Shown one piece after another: positions 1 through 7,714 of a stretch of DNA of 32,041 nt (positions are counted from its first letter, which is position 1; each line of letters starts with the position of its first letter). The stretch comes from Bacillota bacterium. GTDB lineage: Bacteria; Bacillota; Clostridia; DSM-8532. Location of the stretch: the NCBI GenBank assembly GCA_022702935.2, contig JAKIML020000108.1, positions 1 to 32,041 on the forward strand, in the 5' to 3' direction. A model generated the notes under the pieces. It had not been told where the DNA came from, ran no database searches, and was given only the letters and a program-made list of their open reading frames with translations. The translations under genes were made by a program, and so were the position numbers.

Positions 1-2
1 AA

Positions 3-836
3 TATCAGAAAAAGACTTCGAAAATTATGGTGATTAAGAAGGCTGAGAAAAAGTCAGGCATTAAAGGTATCTATGGTGTTTTTGTCATGGACTTGGTTAA
101 TGAGTTCTACTATGGGGTCAATGAGAATTTAACTGTGCTGGATCCTCAGGATCAGGTGCCCGAAGGCTATTTTAACAGTGCTTCGGTGATTAAGCTGTTC
201 CAGGGGTATATCTTTTGCGATATGATGCGAAGGGGGGAACTGGATACCGAAAAAACCTATTTCGATAAGGTCACGGGGCGGAAATTTAAGCTCATCCCCA
301 TGATTAAGTCCATGATAAGCTATAGCGACAATAATTATTCCAATGCCTGCTTGAGACTGGTGGACAACCGACGGAGCAATGAGGTGCTTGCCCGTCTGGG
401 CATTGTAAACAGCCGTGTTTACGGAGAAATGTCGGGAGCCATCGGCTACAGCCGACAAAACAATATCGCCAAATACGGCACCGATAAAAGGTGTGCCCGG
501 ATAACCCCCGCCGATACAGGACTGATTCTTTACAATATCTATAAGAACAAGGATACTGATGAATACATGAAGGCCCTCAACGACGCCCTCCTTAAGAATG
601 TGTACAACACGCGCATCCCCGTGGGTGTGAACCGGGTTTCTTCCAAATACGCCATAGCCCACAAAACCGGTACCAATTCAACCATTGGGGTCTATAACGA
701 TGCGGGAATTGTCTACACCCCCAACCCCTATATCCTTGTGGTCTTCACCCAGGGCACCACCAGCACCATTGGCCATACCTTTATCCGGAGCCTGGCAGAA
801 CAGCTCACCCGGTACTTTGAAAAAGAAAGGCCCTGA
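3..836 (+). CDS. Serine hydrolase, class A beta-lactamase-like (5' partial)
   Basis: The protein belongs to the penicillin-recognising serine hydrolases. Counting from the ATG at 27, the three family motifs are present in order: S53-x-x-K56 (SVIK, nucleophile and base), S100-D-N102, and K213-T-G215. No convincing Omega-loop glutamate of true class A beta-lactamases is seen, so a cell-wall or other serine hydrolase role is as likely as antibiotic resistance. The frame is open to the window edge, no Shine-Dalgarno precedes the ATG at 27, and no signal peptide follows it. The real start, and probably an export signal or membrane anchor, therefore lie outside the window. The 3' end overlaps a hairpin that terminates the converging capA-like gene. 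Family is fairly sure; substrate is unknown. Confidence 0.75.
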   Translation, partial: YQKKTSKIMVIKKAEKKSGIKGIYGVFVMDLVNEFYYGVNENLTVLDPQDQVPEGYFNSASVIKLFQGYIFCDMMRRGELDTEKTYFDKVTGRKFKLIPMIKSMISYSDNNYSNACLRLVDNRRSNEVLARLGIVNSRVYGEMSGAIGYSRQNNIAKYGTDKRCARITPADTGLILYNIYKNKDTDEYMKALNDALLKNVYNTRIPVGVNRVSSKYAIAHKTGTNSTIGVYNDAGIVYTPNPYILVVFTQGTTSTIGHTFIRSLAEQLTRYFEKERP

Positions 837-860
837 ACGCTCTTTGTGCCAGGGCCATAA
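818..860 (-). terminator. Rho-independent terminator of the CapA-like gene
   Basis: On the minus strand GGCCCTG pairs with CAGGGCC (arms 850-856 and 829-835) around a 14-nt loop, followed by a T-rich run. It lies directly after the CapA-family stop codon. It overlaps the last codons and stop of the converging serine hydrolase. Confidence 0.7.
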
Positions 861-866
861 AACATA

Positions 867-2018
867 TTACTTGCCAAGACCTTCGCTTATCTTCTTAAAC
901 TTTTCCAGGATTCTTTCAGCCTCTTTACCCTGTGCCAAAACAGGCTGATAGTTATTTCTTCCCGATTCCCCCGATACTCTGGCAGGGATGATGTTATACT
1001 GGGTGTCCAGTATCTCGTTTTTTACAGGATCTACAACAATAAACTGCTGATAGATAATGGTATCCTTATCCTTGGGATTGGGCGCCCCGCCAAAACAGAA
1101 ATTGCCCAGGCTGTATATAATGGGTTTTCCCTTATAAATCTCCAGCCCCTGAAGCACATGGGGATGATGACCTATAACCAGGTCCACCCCTGAATCAATG
1201 GCAAAATGGGCCATTCTTATCTGCTGTTTATTGGGGGTATAGCTGTTCTCATCGCCCCAATGGTAGTTGGCTACAATATAGTCCACGCCCTGCTGCCGCA
1301 ATTCGGCCACATGCTGTGTCAATAGCCTCTTGGACCTTTCTTCGTGCTCCCAGCCCTTATAGCCCAAAAACCCTATTTTTATCCCTTTGATGTCCCTGAT
1401 AAAATAGGTTTCAAAATAGGTGTAGTCAATGTCCGCCTCCTGAAGGATCTTAACCGTGTCCTTAAAACCCCGCTCCAAATAGTCCAGGGAATGGTTGTTG
1501 GCCAAAGTAACCCCCTCTATGCTTCCTTCTTTGAGAATGTCTACATAGGCAGGGTCTCCTTTAAATCGGTACTTCTTTTCCGCCTTTTTTTCGGCCTTGG
1601 TCAGCGCCCCTTCAAAGTTGACAAAGGTATAGTCATCGGAGGCAAAAACACTTTTAACCCCTGCAAAGAAATAGGCTGGGTCATTGACCTCTTTATAGAC
1701 CTGGTCGAAGGTATTCCATTGGTATTTGTCATCATCGCCCAAGGTGCAATCCCCTGCAAAGGACAGGGTGATAACCATGGCATCGGGAGTGGTCACTTCG
1801 GCCTTAAGGTCCTGTGTCGCCATCTCCTGAGTATCAAGCACTTTTGGCATAACCAGGGGCGGAAAGGGCGGCACCATGAACGGTGGTATCTCTATGGAAG
1901 GCTTAAGTGAAGGCTTGGACTCAGTGGAAGAAGAGAAGCTTTCAGCCCCCGAAGGAACGGAGGATGTGTTGATAAGAAAGGAGGTCAGAATCAAAAAAGC
2001 AACAAGGATCTTTTTCAT
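867..2018 (-). CDS. CapA family protein (PGA_cap metallophosphatase fold)
   Basis: A 383-residue protein of the CapA/PgsA-like family, which has a calcineurin-like metallophosphatase fold and is linked in some bacteria to poly-gamma-glutamate capsule. An N-terminal signal peptide (about residues 1-25, hydrophobic core LVAFLILTSFLI) is followed by a Ser/Pro-rich linker (about 26-60) and then the catalytic fold. Metal-site motifs are visible: FAGD (D90), NFEG (N134, E136), ANNHS (N175, H176), YHWG (H253) and GHHPH (H284-H287). It is likely exported and tethered or secreted. No other capsule genes (capB, capC) are adjacent, so a capsule role cannot be inferred; many solitary CapA proteins have unknown substrates. 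A clear terminator follows it. Confidence 0.85.
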   Translation of the reverse strand: MKKILVAFLILTSFLINTSSVPSGAESFSSSTESKPSLKPSIEIPPFMVPPFPPLVMPKVLDTQEMATQDLKAEVTTPDAMVITLSFAGDCTLGDDDKYQWNTFDQVYKEVNDPAYFFAGVKSVFASDDYTFVNFEGALTKAEKKAEKKYRFKGDPAYVDILKEGSIEGVTLANNHSLDYLERGFKDTVKILQEADIDYTYFETYFIRDIKGIKIGFLGYKGWEHEERSKRLLTQHVAELRQQGVDYIVANYHWGDENSYTPNKQQIRMAHFAIDSGVDLVIGHHPHVLQGLEIYKGKPIIYSLGNFCFGGAPNPKDKDTIIYQQFIVVDPVKNEILDTQYNIIPARVSGESGRNNYQPVLAQGKEAERILEKFKKISEGLGK

Positions 2019-2133
2019 AAGGGACCTTACTCAAAAGAAATCCTACTGCTATATATAGTGACGGTACCTTACAAAAAGTACTTTTGCTCATGCCAGGGCA
2101 AAGCCCTGAATGAATTTATTGCTTTGGGACATT

Positions 2134-2334
2134 CTATGGATGAGCATTATGAGTGCTTTTCCCTAATCTTTCTTCAGCAGCCATTCTGACATACTTCACT
2201 ATCAGTTCATCGAGCTCCTGGCTCAGTGCAAGTATTTTCTCATTCATCGCCACACCCTCGTCTTTGATATGGATGGCAGAATCAAGCAGGGTTCTCAGCT
2301 TACTTATTCGTTTGTACAATTCCTTAGAAGTCAT
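2134..2334 (-). CDS. Spo0E-like aspartyl-phosphate phosphatase
   Basis: A 66-residue protein with the hallmark S38-Q-E-L-D42 motif of the Spo0E family, inside a predicted two-helix hairpin (helix about 4-20, helix about 30-55). Spo0E proteins dephosphorylate Spo0A-P, or related response regulators, and delay sporulation. The start ATG is preceded by GGAG at 8 nt spacing. It is transcribed away from the XRE regulator, and the two genes share a promoter region of about 115 bp that holds a near-match to a Spo0A box. Family assignment is firm from length and motif; the actual target is inferred. Confidence 0.85.
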   Translation of the reverse strand: MTSKELYKRISKLRTLLDSAIHIKDEGVAMNEKILALSQELDELIVKYVRMAAEERLGKSTHNAHP

Positions 2335-2356
2335 TAAGGTAACTCCTTACAGCCTA

Positions 2357-2386
2357 TTGATTTTTCGACGCTATTAGAGTTATTAT
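2357..2386 (+). promoter_or_regulatory. Probable promoter of XRE regulator, in divergent region
   Basis: TTGATT at 2357-2362 and TATTAT at 2381-2386 with 18-bp spacing. A Spo0A-box-like heptamer (CGTCGAA on the minus strand, 2364-2370; one mismatch to TGTCGAA) lies in the spacer. On the minus strand the same AT block reads TATAAT (2382-2387), so the two divergent promoters may overlap; no good minus-strand -35 box was found. Confidence 0.35.
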
Positions 2387-2450
2387 ACATCTTTTAGTCC
2401 ATGGAAGGTAGACTCATAGCATTGTTTAATTGATTATAAGAGGTGATAGT

Positions 2451-2804
2451 TTGAACCAGACCGGAAGCAACATACGAAAGACTTTGGGCGCACGGATTCG
2501 CCAGGAGCGGCTCAGAAAAAACCTGACCATAGAAAAATTGGCTGAGATTCTGGATGTCTCCCCTTCCTTCCTGGGCTGTGTAGAGAGGGGCGAGCGGGCA
2601 TTGAGCATCGAAAATCTCTGCAAGATTTCGGACATTCTGGAAGTTACCATTGATTCGCTGGTCAAAAGCAATACTTCCGCAGCATCACGCGCCGAGGAAC
2701 TTTCCCTGCTTTTAAAAGAGCTCAATGAGAACGAATACCGTTCGGTTTACGAGATAGCACGGACAGCCACCTATTTTCTGAAGAATCATGGAAAGCAGGA
2801 TTAA
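2451..2804 (+). CDS. XRE-family transcriptional regulator
   Basis: A 117-residue protein with a Cro/CI-type helix-turn-helix at about residues 8-66 (IRQERLRKNLTIEKLAEIL, then SPSFLGCVERGERALSIENL). A short helical C-terminal segment may dimerise. I place the start at TTG 2451 because GAGGTG lies 5 nt upstream; the in-frame TTG at 2430 has no such site. It is followed after 8 bp by the methyltransferase, so the two are probably cotranscribed. The gene it controls is unknown. It is divergent from the Spo0E-like gene, which makes a link to sporulation or stationary-phase control possible but unproven. Confidence 0.85.
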   Translation: MNQTGSNIRKTLGARIRQERLRKNLTIEKLAEILDVSPSFLGCVERGERALSIENLCKISDILEVTIDSLVKSNTSAASRAEELSLLLKELNENEYRSVYEIARTATYFLKNHGKQD

Positions 2805-2812
2805 GTATTATT

Positions 2813-3559
2813 ATGAATATTCATCGATTATTTGACGAAAAATCGGATATCTATGCCAAATCCAGACCCCATTACCCTAAGGAATTATTCCAATTCCTTC
2901 ATTCTCTATGCTCCGAGCATAATGCGGTATGGGATGCAGCCTGCGGTAATGGTCAGGCTTCGGTTGATTTGGCAGATTTCTTTAAAGAGGTTTATGCTAC
3001 CGATGTGAGCGAGCAGCAAATCAAACATGCTCAGCCCAAGTCAAATATACACTATTCCGTTCAGCAGTCGGAGAAAACTAACTTCCCGGATCAGTTCTTC
3101 GATATGGTGTGTGTGGCCGAGGCATTACATTGGTTTGATCACGACCAATTCTGGCGTGAAGTCAAAAGAGTCCTAAAGCCCCATGGTGTGATTGCCGTGT
3201 GGGGGTATTCCTGGTTCAACATTGAGCCCGAGATCGATTCTGTCATCAAAACCGATTTCCTTGATATCATAGCCCCTTACTGGCCTAAGCAAGCCCAGCT
3301 TTTGTGGAATCATTATCAGGATATTCCTATGCCCTTCTCCCCCATCAATGCACCGGAATTGGTCATGGAAATGGAATGGACGCTGGATCAGGTATTTATG
3401 TTTCTGCATTCGTGGTCTGCAACCCGAAGATGCATGGACGACATAGGGGATGCCTTTTTCCACCAGGCTTATGACAAGGTTAAGGCCCTTTGGGGAGGTT
3501 CAGAAAACATAAAAACCGTCAAAATGGACACTTGCCTTTTGCTGGGCAGGAATGATTAA
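2813..3559 (+). CDS. Class I SAM-dependent methyltransferase
   Basis: A 248-residue protein with a Rossmann-like SAM-binding fold. Motif I is VWDAACGNGQ (about residues 39-48), followed by an acidic strand end (ATDVS, about 63-67) and a motif IV-like FDMVCVAEALHWF (about 94-106). The pattern resembles the Methyltransf_11/25 small-molecule methyltransferases. The substrate cannot be read from the sequence. The ribosome binding site is weak (AGGA, about 12 nt before the ATG), consistent with translation coupled to the XRE gene 8 bp upstream. Confidence 0.8.
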   Translation: MNIHRLFDEKSDIYAKSRPHYPKELFQFLHSLCSEHNAVWDAACGNGQASVDLADFFKEVYATDVSEQQIKHAQPKSNIHYSVQQSEKTNFPDQFFDMVCVAEALHWFDHDQFWREVKRVLKPHGVIAVWGYSWFNIEPEIDSVIKTDFLDIIAPYWPKQAQLLWNHYQDIPMPFSPINAPELVMEMEWTLDQVFMFLHSWSATRRCMDDIGDAFFHQAYDKVKALWGGSENIKTVKMDTCLLLGRND

Positions 3560-3571
3560 GCAGAGCCAGTG

Positions 3572-3793
3572 TTATTTCAGTGCGTCCGGAATTTCTGTTA
3601 CTGTATCCGCCTTATAGAGTGTATAAACAGACATGATTACATCGTAATATTCGATAATCCACTCATCGGGTGAAAAGCCGTTTACCTCAACTTATATTCT
3701 ATCTGTGCTTTTTTTAGTGCGCCATTCAAACATATAATAAGAATCATGGTTCCAATAAGGTATATACCCTAATTTCACCATGATTCTAAACAT
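3572..3793 (-). pseudogene. Small hypothetical protein broken by an in-frame TAA
   Basis: On the minus strand an open frame starts at ATG 3793 and reads MFRIMVKLGYIPYWNHDSYY and onward, hits a TAA at 3692-3694, and continues in the same frame (VEVNGFSPDEWIIEYYDVIM...) to a second TAA at 3572-3574. Both halves look protein-like, rich in aromatic and acidic residues, and one substitution at the internal TAA would restore a 73-residue protein. The frame is also open for 11 codons upstream of the ATG, so the N-terminus may be lost. It lies just downstream of glmS on the same strand. I do not recognise the family. Confidence 0.45.
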
Positions 3794-3856
3794 AATCTCT
3801 TTTATTTTAAGTCCTGGATTAATAAATCACAAAATGAGTTTATGGGCCCTTTTGTC

Positions 3857-5683
3857 CTACTCCACCGTCACGCTCTTGGCCAGGTTGCGGGGTTTATCCA
3901 CGTCGTTGCCTTTCATGACTGATACATAGTAGGCAAAAAGCTGCAGCGGGGTCACTGCCACGGCGGGGGCAAAGAGGGGCTCAATATCGGGGATGGCTAT
4001 GACGGCGTCAGCCACCTTGGTCACTTCCTCAACATGCTTTTCAGGGGTGATGGCCAGCACCACAGCGCCCCTTGCCTTGACCTCACGGATATTGCTCACC
4101 ATCTTCTCAAAGAGATGCTCCTGGGTTAAGGGGCAGACTACCAGGGTTCCCTCTTCAATCAGGGCAATGGTTCCATGCTTGAGCTCTCCGCCCGCATAGG
4201 CCTCGGAATGGATATAGGAGATTTCCTTAAGCTTTAAGGAGCCTTCCATGGACAGGGCATGATCCAGTCCGCGCCCGATAAAGAATACGCTTTTTGCGTT
4301 GAAATGCTCATAGGCGAACTTCTGTATCATCTCACGTTGCTGAAGTACCTGCTCCACGCATTGAGGAATCTCCTGAAGCTGGCTTAAATAGGTCTGATAG
4401 GTCTTATCATCAAGCAGTCCCTTTCTTCTGGCAAAGCTTAAGGCCACCAGGTACAGGGCCGACAACTGGGTGTTATAGGCCTTGGTGGAGGCAACGGCAA
4501 TCTCGGGACCGGCCCAGGTATAGAGCACGTCATCGGCCTCACGGGCAATGGAGCTTCCCACCACATTGACAATGGCCAGGATTCTTGATCCCTTCTTCTT
4601 GGCCTCACGCATGGCCATCAGGGTGTCCAGGGTTTCTCCCGACTGGCTGATGACGATGGTAATCTGCTTTTCGTTGACCATAGGGTCACGATAACGGAAC
4701 TCCGAGGCCACATCCACCTCTACAGGGATGCGAGCCAGCTTTTCAATGAGGTACTTGCCCACAACACCGGCATGATAGGCCGTTCCGCAGGCAACGATGT
4801 TTATCTTCTCACAGTTGAAAAGCATTTCATCGGTAAGACGAAACTTATCCAAAACAATATCATTATTCTGGATTCTGGGATTGATGGTGGCCTTAATCAC
4901 CGAGGGCTCCTCAAACATTTCCTTCATCATGAAATGCTCGTAGCCGCCTTTCTCGGCCGAAGCCACATCCCAATCCACATGGAAGACCTCACGCTCCACT
5001 TTCTCGCCCAGGAGATTGTAAATCTCTGCGCCTTCAGTGGTTAGGCTGACAACCTCCCTGTCCTCCAGGATTAATATATCCCTGGTGTGCTCCAGAATGG
5101 CGGGGATATCGGAGGCGATAAAATTCTCGCCCTGGCCCAGGCCCACAATGAGGGGACTGTCCTTTCTGGCTGCCACCACCTGATGCGGGCAGTCGGTGCA
5201 TACTACACCCAGCGCATAGGCGCCTTCCACATCATTCAGGGTGTTCATGACTGCTTTGACCAGATTGCCCTTGTAGTTGTACTCAATCAGATGGGCCACG
5301 ACCTCGGTATCGGTCTCCGACTTGAATTCATAGCCCTTGCTGATAAGGAATTCCTTAAGCTGCATATAGTTCTCGATAATTCCGTTATGTACAACGGCGA
5401 TCTTATGATTATTGCTCATATGGGGATGGGAATTCACATCATTGGGTTCGCCATGGGTGGCCCAACGGGTATGGCCAATGCCCACAGTGCCCGAGATATT
5501 CAGATTCTTCAGCTTATCCTCCAGAACGGCCAGGCGGCCCTTGGTTTTTACCATATCCACCTTGCCGTTATTCACAACGGCAACACCGGCAGAGTCATAG
5601 CCTCTGTATTCAAGCTTTTTAAGTCCTTCAATCAGAATAGGGGTAACATTCTTTTGGCCTACATAACCAACAATTCCGCACAT
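3857..5683 (-). CDS. glmS: Glutamine--fructose-6-phosphate aminotransferase (isomerizing)
   Basis: GlmS makes glucosamine-6-phosphate from fructose-6-phosphate and glutamine, the entry step to UDP-GlcNAc for peptidoglycan. The 608-residue length is typical. The N-terminal glutaminase domain starts with MCGIVGYVG, with Cys2 as nucleophile, and includes GHTRWATHGEPN. Two SIS sugar-isomerase domains follow (ACGTAYHAG, then VISQSGETLDTL; FFIGRG and EGSLKLKEISYIHSEAYAGG). The C-terminus ends DKPRNLAKSVTVE, the family's usual ending. AAGGAG precedes the ATG. A glmS ribozyme lies about 200 nt upstream, so expression should fall when glucosamine-6-phosphate is abundant. glmM lies just upstream on the same strand. 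Confidence 0.98.
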   Translation of the reverse strand: MCGIVGYVGQKNVTPILIEGLKKLEYRGYDSAGVAVVNNGKVDMVKTKGRLAVLEDKLKNLNISGTVGIGHTRWATHGEPNDVNSHPHMSNNHKIAVVHNGIIENYMQLKEFLISKGYEFKSETDTEVVAHLIEYNYKGNLVKAVMNTLNDVEGAYALGVVCTDCPHQVVAARKDSPLIVGLGQGENFIASDIPAILEHTRDILILEDREVVSLTTEGAEIYNLLGEKVEREVFHVDWDVASAEKGGYEHFMMKEMFEEPSVIKATINPRIQNNDIVLDKFRLTDEMLFNCEKINIVACGTAYHAGVVGKYLIEKLARIPVEVDVASEFRYRDPMVNEKQITIVISQSGETLDTLMAMREAKKKGSRILAIVNVVGSSIAREADDVLYTWAGPEIAVASTKAYNTQLSALYLVALSFARRKGLLDDKTYQTYLSQLQEIPQCVEQVLQQREMIQKFAYEHFNAKSVFFIGRGLDHALSMEGSLKLKEISYIHSEAYAGGELKHGTIALIEEGTLVVCPLTQEHLFEKMVSNIREVKARGAVVLAITPEKHVEEVTKVADAVIAIPDIEPLFAPAVAVTPLQLFAYYVSVMKGNDVDKPRNLAKSVTVE

Positions 5684-5885
5684 AGAAAAAACTCTCCTTC
5701 ATTTATTGAAATATTGAAAAACACGTAAGCACCCGAACCTTATGCGCAGCAATATAAAACCTCCGCAAAAAGGCCTTCTTCAAAAGCAGGGAATAAGAAA
5801 ACAAGCGTACACTATTGTACATGTTCTCATCGGGTAGCTCATAATATTCAGTTTTTAAAGTATTGGATTAATAAATGAAGAAATG

Positions 5886-6047
5886 CGGGAAAGTCCACTT
5901 GAACACTTTCTATCTCTGTCGTCACCGACAGGCTTTGTAGGTGTTCTTACGATGGTGGCGCACCGGAGGGTTTCCGCCGAAACTTCGATAACCTCCCTCT
6001 CCTCGTCAACTGGACCTTAAAAAACATCAGGCTCCAGTTCAGGCGCT
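5886..6047 (-). ncRNA. glmS ribozyme-riboswitch
   Basis: This self-cleaving RNA uses glucosamine-6-phosphate as cofactor. Read on the minus strand it begins A|GCGCCTGAACTGG, with cleavage expected between 6047 and 6046. It continues with the conserved core GTTGACGAGGA, TATCGAA and TTCGGCGG, and CCCTCCGG. P1 is AACTGGA/TCCAGTT (6033-6039 with 6008-6014). P4 is GAACAC/GTGTTC (5941-5946 with 5901-5906), capped by a P4.1 hairpin CTGTCG/CGACAG with a 4-nt loop (5916-5931). The 3' edge is approximate. About 200 nt with no gene separate it from glmS (5684-5885); there I see only a short GTACA/TGTAC hairpin at 5807-5820. Confidence 0.93.
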
Positions 6048-6110
6048 TTTCATACTGTCCTTAACGCTTTTTGCCTCCTTCCCGACAGCTCACTTTCGCA
6101 TTTCATTACT

Positions 6111-6144
6111 ATTATATTCTATATTGTTCCTTTTGATCATGCAA
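6111..6144 (-). promoter_or_regulatory. Possible promoter for the glmS ribozyme transcript
   Basis: Minus-strand TAGAAT (6116-6121) overlaps a TATAAT (6111-6116); a poor -35 (TTGCAT, 6139-6144) is 17 bp from TAGAAT. Transcription from here would begin about 55 nt 5' of the ribozyme cleavage site. Evidence is limited to the -10 region; glmS could also be read from glmM. Confidence 0.35.
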
Positions 6145-6169
6145 GGGCTGATTCTTTATGAATCAGCCC
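6145..6169 (-). terminator. Perfect 10-bp hairpin overlapping the glmM stop codon
   Basis: GGGCTGATTC pairs with GAATCAGCCC (6160-6169 with 6145-6154) around a 5-nt loop; the glmM TGA lies in the stem. The following run (TTGCATGATC) is not T-rich, so this is either a weak terminator or an mRNA-stability hairpin between glmM and the glmS leader. Confidence 0.45.
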
Positions 6170-7512
6170 AAACGTTCTTCTATGAGTTTGACAAGTTCTT
6201 CTGCCTTTTGTGTAATATAGGCCTGATCCCGGCCTTCAATCATGACACGGACCAGGGGTTCGGTGCCCGAAGGCCTGATAAGTACACGCCCTTCACCATG
6301 GAAGGTTTGTTCCAGCTCATGGCATTTCTGAGCAATGAGCTCATCCTGCATATAGGCATGCTTATTATCATTCCTGACCCTTGCATTCTTAAGAACCTGG
6401 GGAAACACAGTCATAATACTGGCAAGCTCCGAGAGCTTCTTTCCCGATTCCTTCAGCACCTGCAAAAGCTGGAGAGCCGTAACCAGCCCATCTCCTGTGG
6501 TATTGTAGGTGCGGATGATAATATGCCCTGATTGCTCACCGCCAAGGGTATAATCACCTTCCAGCATCTTTTCAAGCACATAACGATCGCCCACGCTGGC
6601 CTTGATGATGTTTAAGCCATTCTCCCTGGCCATCACATCAAAGCCCAGGTTGCTCATGACGGTGGCAACAATGGTATCGTGGTTCAATAATCCTTTTTTC
6701 TTAAGGCTCAGACCAATAATGGCCATGATTTTATCTCCATCCACCAATTCTCCGTTTTCATCAACCACCAGAACCCGATCCGCATCCCCGTCAAAGGCGA
6801 TTCCCACGTCACAGCCGTTATTGACCGTATATTTCTTAAGCATATCAAGATGGGTGGAGCCGCAGTTCTTATTGATGTTCAGGCCATCGGGGTCATTGTT
6901 GATGACCAAAAGCTCGGCTCCAAGCTTGCGCACCGCCTTGGGAGATGTTTCAAAGGATGCGCCGTTGGCGCAGTCCATAGCAATCTTAAGGCCCTTGAGA
7001 TCACATTGGATGGTGCTCATGGCAAAGTCCACATAATCATCCACGGCCGTGCAGAGCTCGGAAATAACACCAATCCCCTCTCCTTCAGGGCTGGGGATGT
7101 CTTCGCTCTTGTCCAGTATAATGGATTCAATACGCTCCTCCAATGCATCAGAAAGCTTGAAGCCCTCTCCGTTAAAGAACTTGATGCCGTTAAACTCGGC
7201 GGGATTATGGGATGCTGAGATAACAACGCCCGCATCAAAGCGATACTTACGCACCAGATAGGCAATGGCGGGGGTGGGTATGTAGCCAGCAAGCACCGCT
7301 TCGGCTCCGGCCGAGCAGATTCCGGCAACCAGGGCCTTCTCCAGCATATCCCCGGAGCGGCGGGTATCCTTGCCCACAAGAATTCTGGGCATATGATGGG
7401 TTTCACCAGCCAGAACATAGGCGCCTGCCCGGCCTAAACTGAAGGCCAGTTCACCGGTCAGCTCGCTGTTGGCAACACCTCTCACACCATCGGTACCAAA
7501 GAGTCTTCCCAT
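6163..7512 (-). CDS. glmM: Phosphoglucosamine mutase
   Basis: GlmM converts glucosamine-6-phosphate to glucosamine-1-phosphate, the step after GlmS. The protein is 449 residues, the usual family length. [15 protein letters not shown] is the standard N-terminus. The phosphoserine loop is [12 protein letters not shown] (S101), the metal site is AFDGDADR, the sugar-binding loop is GGEQSGH, and the phosphate-binding site is [14 protein letters not shown] chose ATG 7512 because GGAGGA lies about 8 nt upstream and family members start there; an upstream in-frame start at 7551 would run into the tRNA terminator. It sits directly downstream of tRNA-Val and upstream of glmS, giving a compact amino-sugar module. 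Confidence 0.97.
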   Translation of the reverse strand: MGRLFGTDGVRGVANSELTGELAFSLGRAGAYVLAGETHHMPRILVGKDTRRSGDMLEKALVAGICSAGAEAVLAGYIPTPAIAYLVRKYRFDAGVVISASHNPAEFNGIKFFNGEGFKLSDALEERIESIILDKSEDIPSPEGEGIGVISELCTAVDDYVDFAMSTIQCDLKGLKIAMDCANGASFETSPKAVRKLGAELLVINNDPDGLNINKNCGSTHLDMLKKYTVNNGCDVGIAFDGDADRVLVVDENGELVDGDKIMAIIGLSLKKKGLLNHDTIVATVMSNLGFDVMARENGLNIIKASVGDRYVLEKMLEGDYTLGGEQSGHIIIRTYNTTGDGLVTALQLLQVLKESGKKLSELASIMTVFPQVLKNARVRNDNKHAYMQDELIAQKCHELEQTFHGEGRVLIRPSGTEPLVRVMIEGRDQAYITQKAEELVKLIEERLG

Positions 7513-7549
7513 TTCTATTTCCTCCATATCACAAGCTCTTCTGAATCGC

Positions 7550-7580
7550 AAAAAAAGGGTTCCCCTTTACTGAGAACCCT
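7550..7580 (-). terminator. Rho-independent terminator after tRNA-Val
   Basis: Minus strand AGGGTTC (7574-7580) pairs with GAACCCT (7556-7562), followed by a run of seven T (7550-7556). It starts 4 nt after the CCA end of the tRNA. It is only about 40 nt upstream of the glmM start, so glmM may depend partly on read-through. Confidence 0.85.
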
Positions 7581-7584
7581 CGGG

Positions 7585-7659
7585 TGGTGGGGAATGCCAG
7601 ATTCGAACTGGCGACTTCTACCGTGTGAAGATAGCACTCTCCCGCTGAGTTAATCCCCC
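7585..7659 (-). tRNA. tRNA-Val (anticodon CAC)
   Basis: A complete 75-nt cloverleaf on the minus strand. The acceptor stem is GGGGGAT/ATTCCCC with one G-T pair, the D stem ACTC/GAGT, and the anticodon stem CTATC/GGTAG with loop TTCACAC. The T arm is GCCAG-TTCGAAT-CTGGC, followed by discriminator A and an encoded CCA. The anticodon CAC reads GTG (Val). It has its own terminator and a likely promoter just upstream. Confidence 0.95.
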
Positions 7660-7669
7660 GTCACCCTTA

Positions 7670-7698
7670 ATGCTAATATGCTTTTTTTTCTTTGTCAA
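7670..7698 (-). promoter_or_regulatory. Promoter of tRNA-Val
   Basis: Minus-strand TTGACA (7693-7698), 17-bp spacer, TAGCAT (7670-7675). The predicted start lies a few nt before the mature 5' end of the tRNA at 7659. Confidence 0.6.
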
Positions 7699-7714
7699 GA
7701 AAAAGACCCCTGGG

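Noticed and set aside
3824-5876. 13-bp direct repeat (TGGATTAATAAAT) on either side of glmS
   Set aside because: AT-rich words of this length are expected to repeat by chance in a 32-kb window; no transposase, inverted ends or other sign of insertion of glmS.
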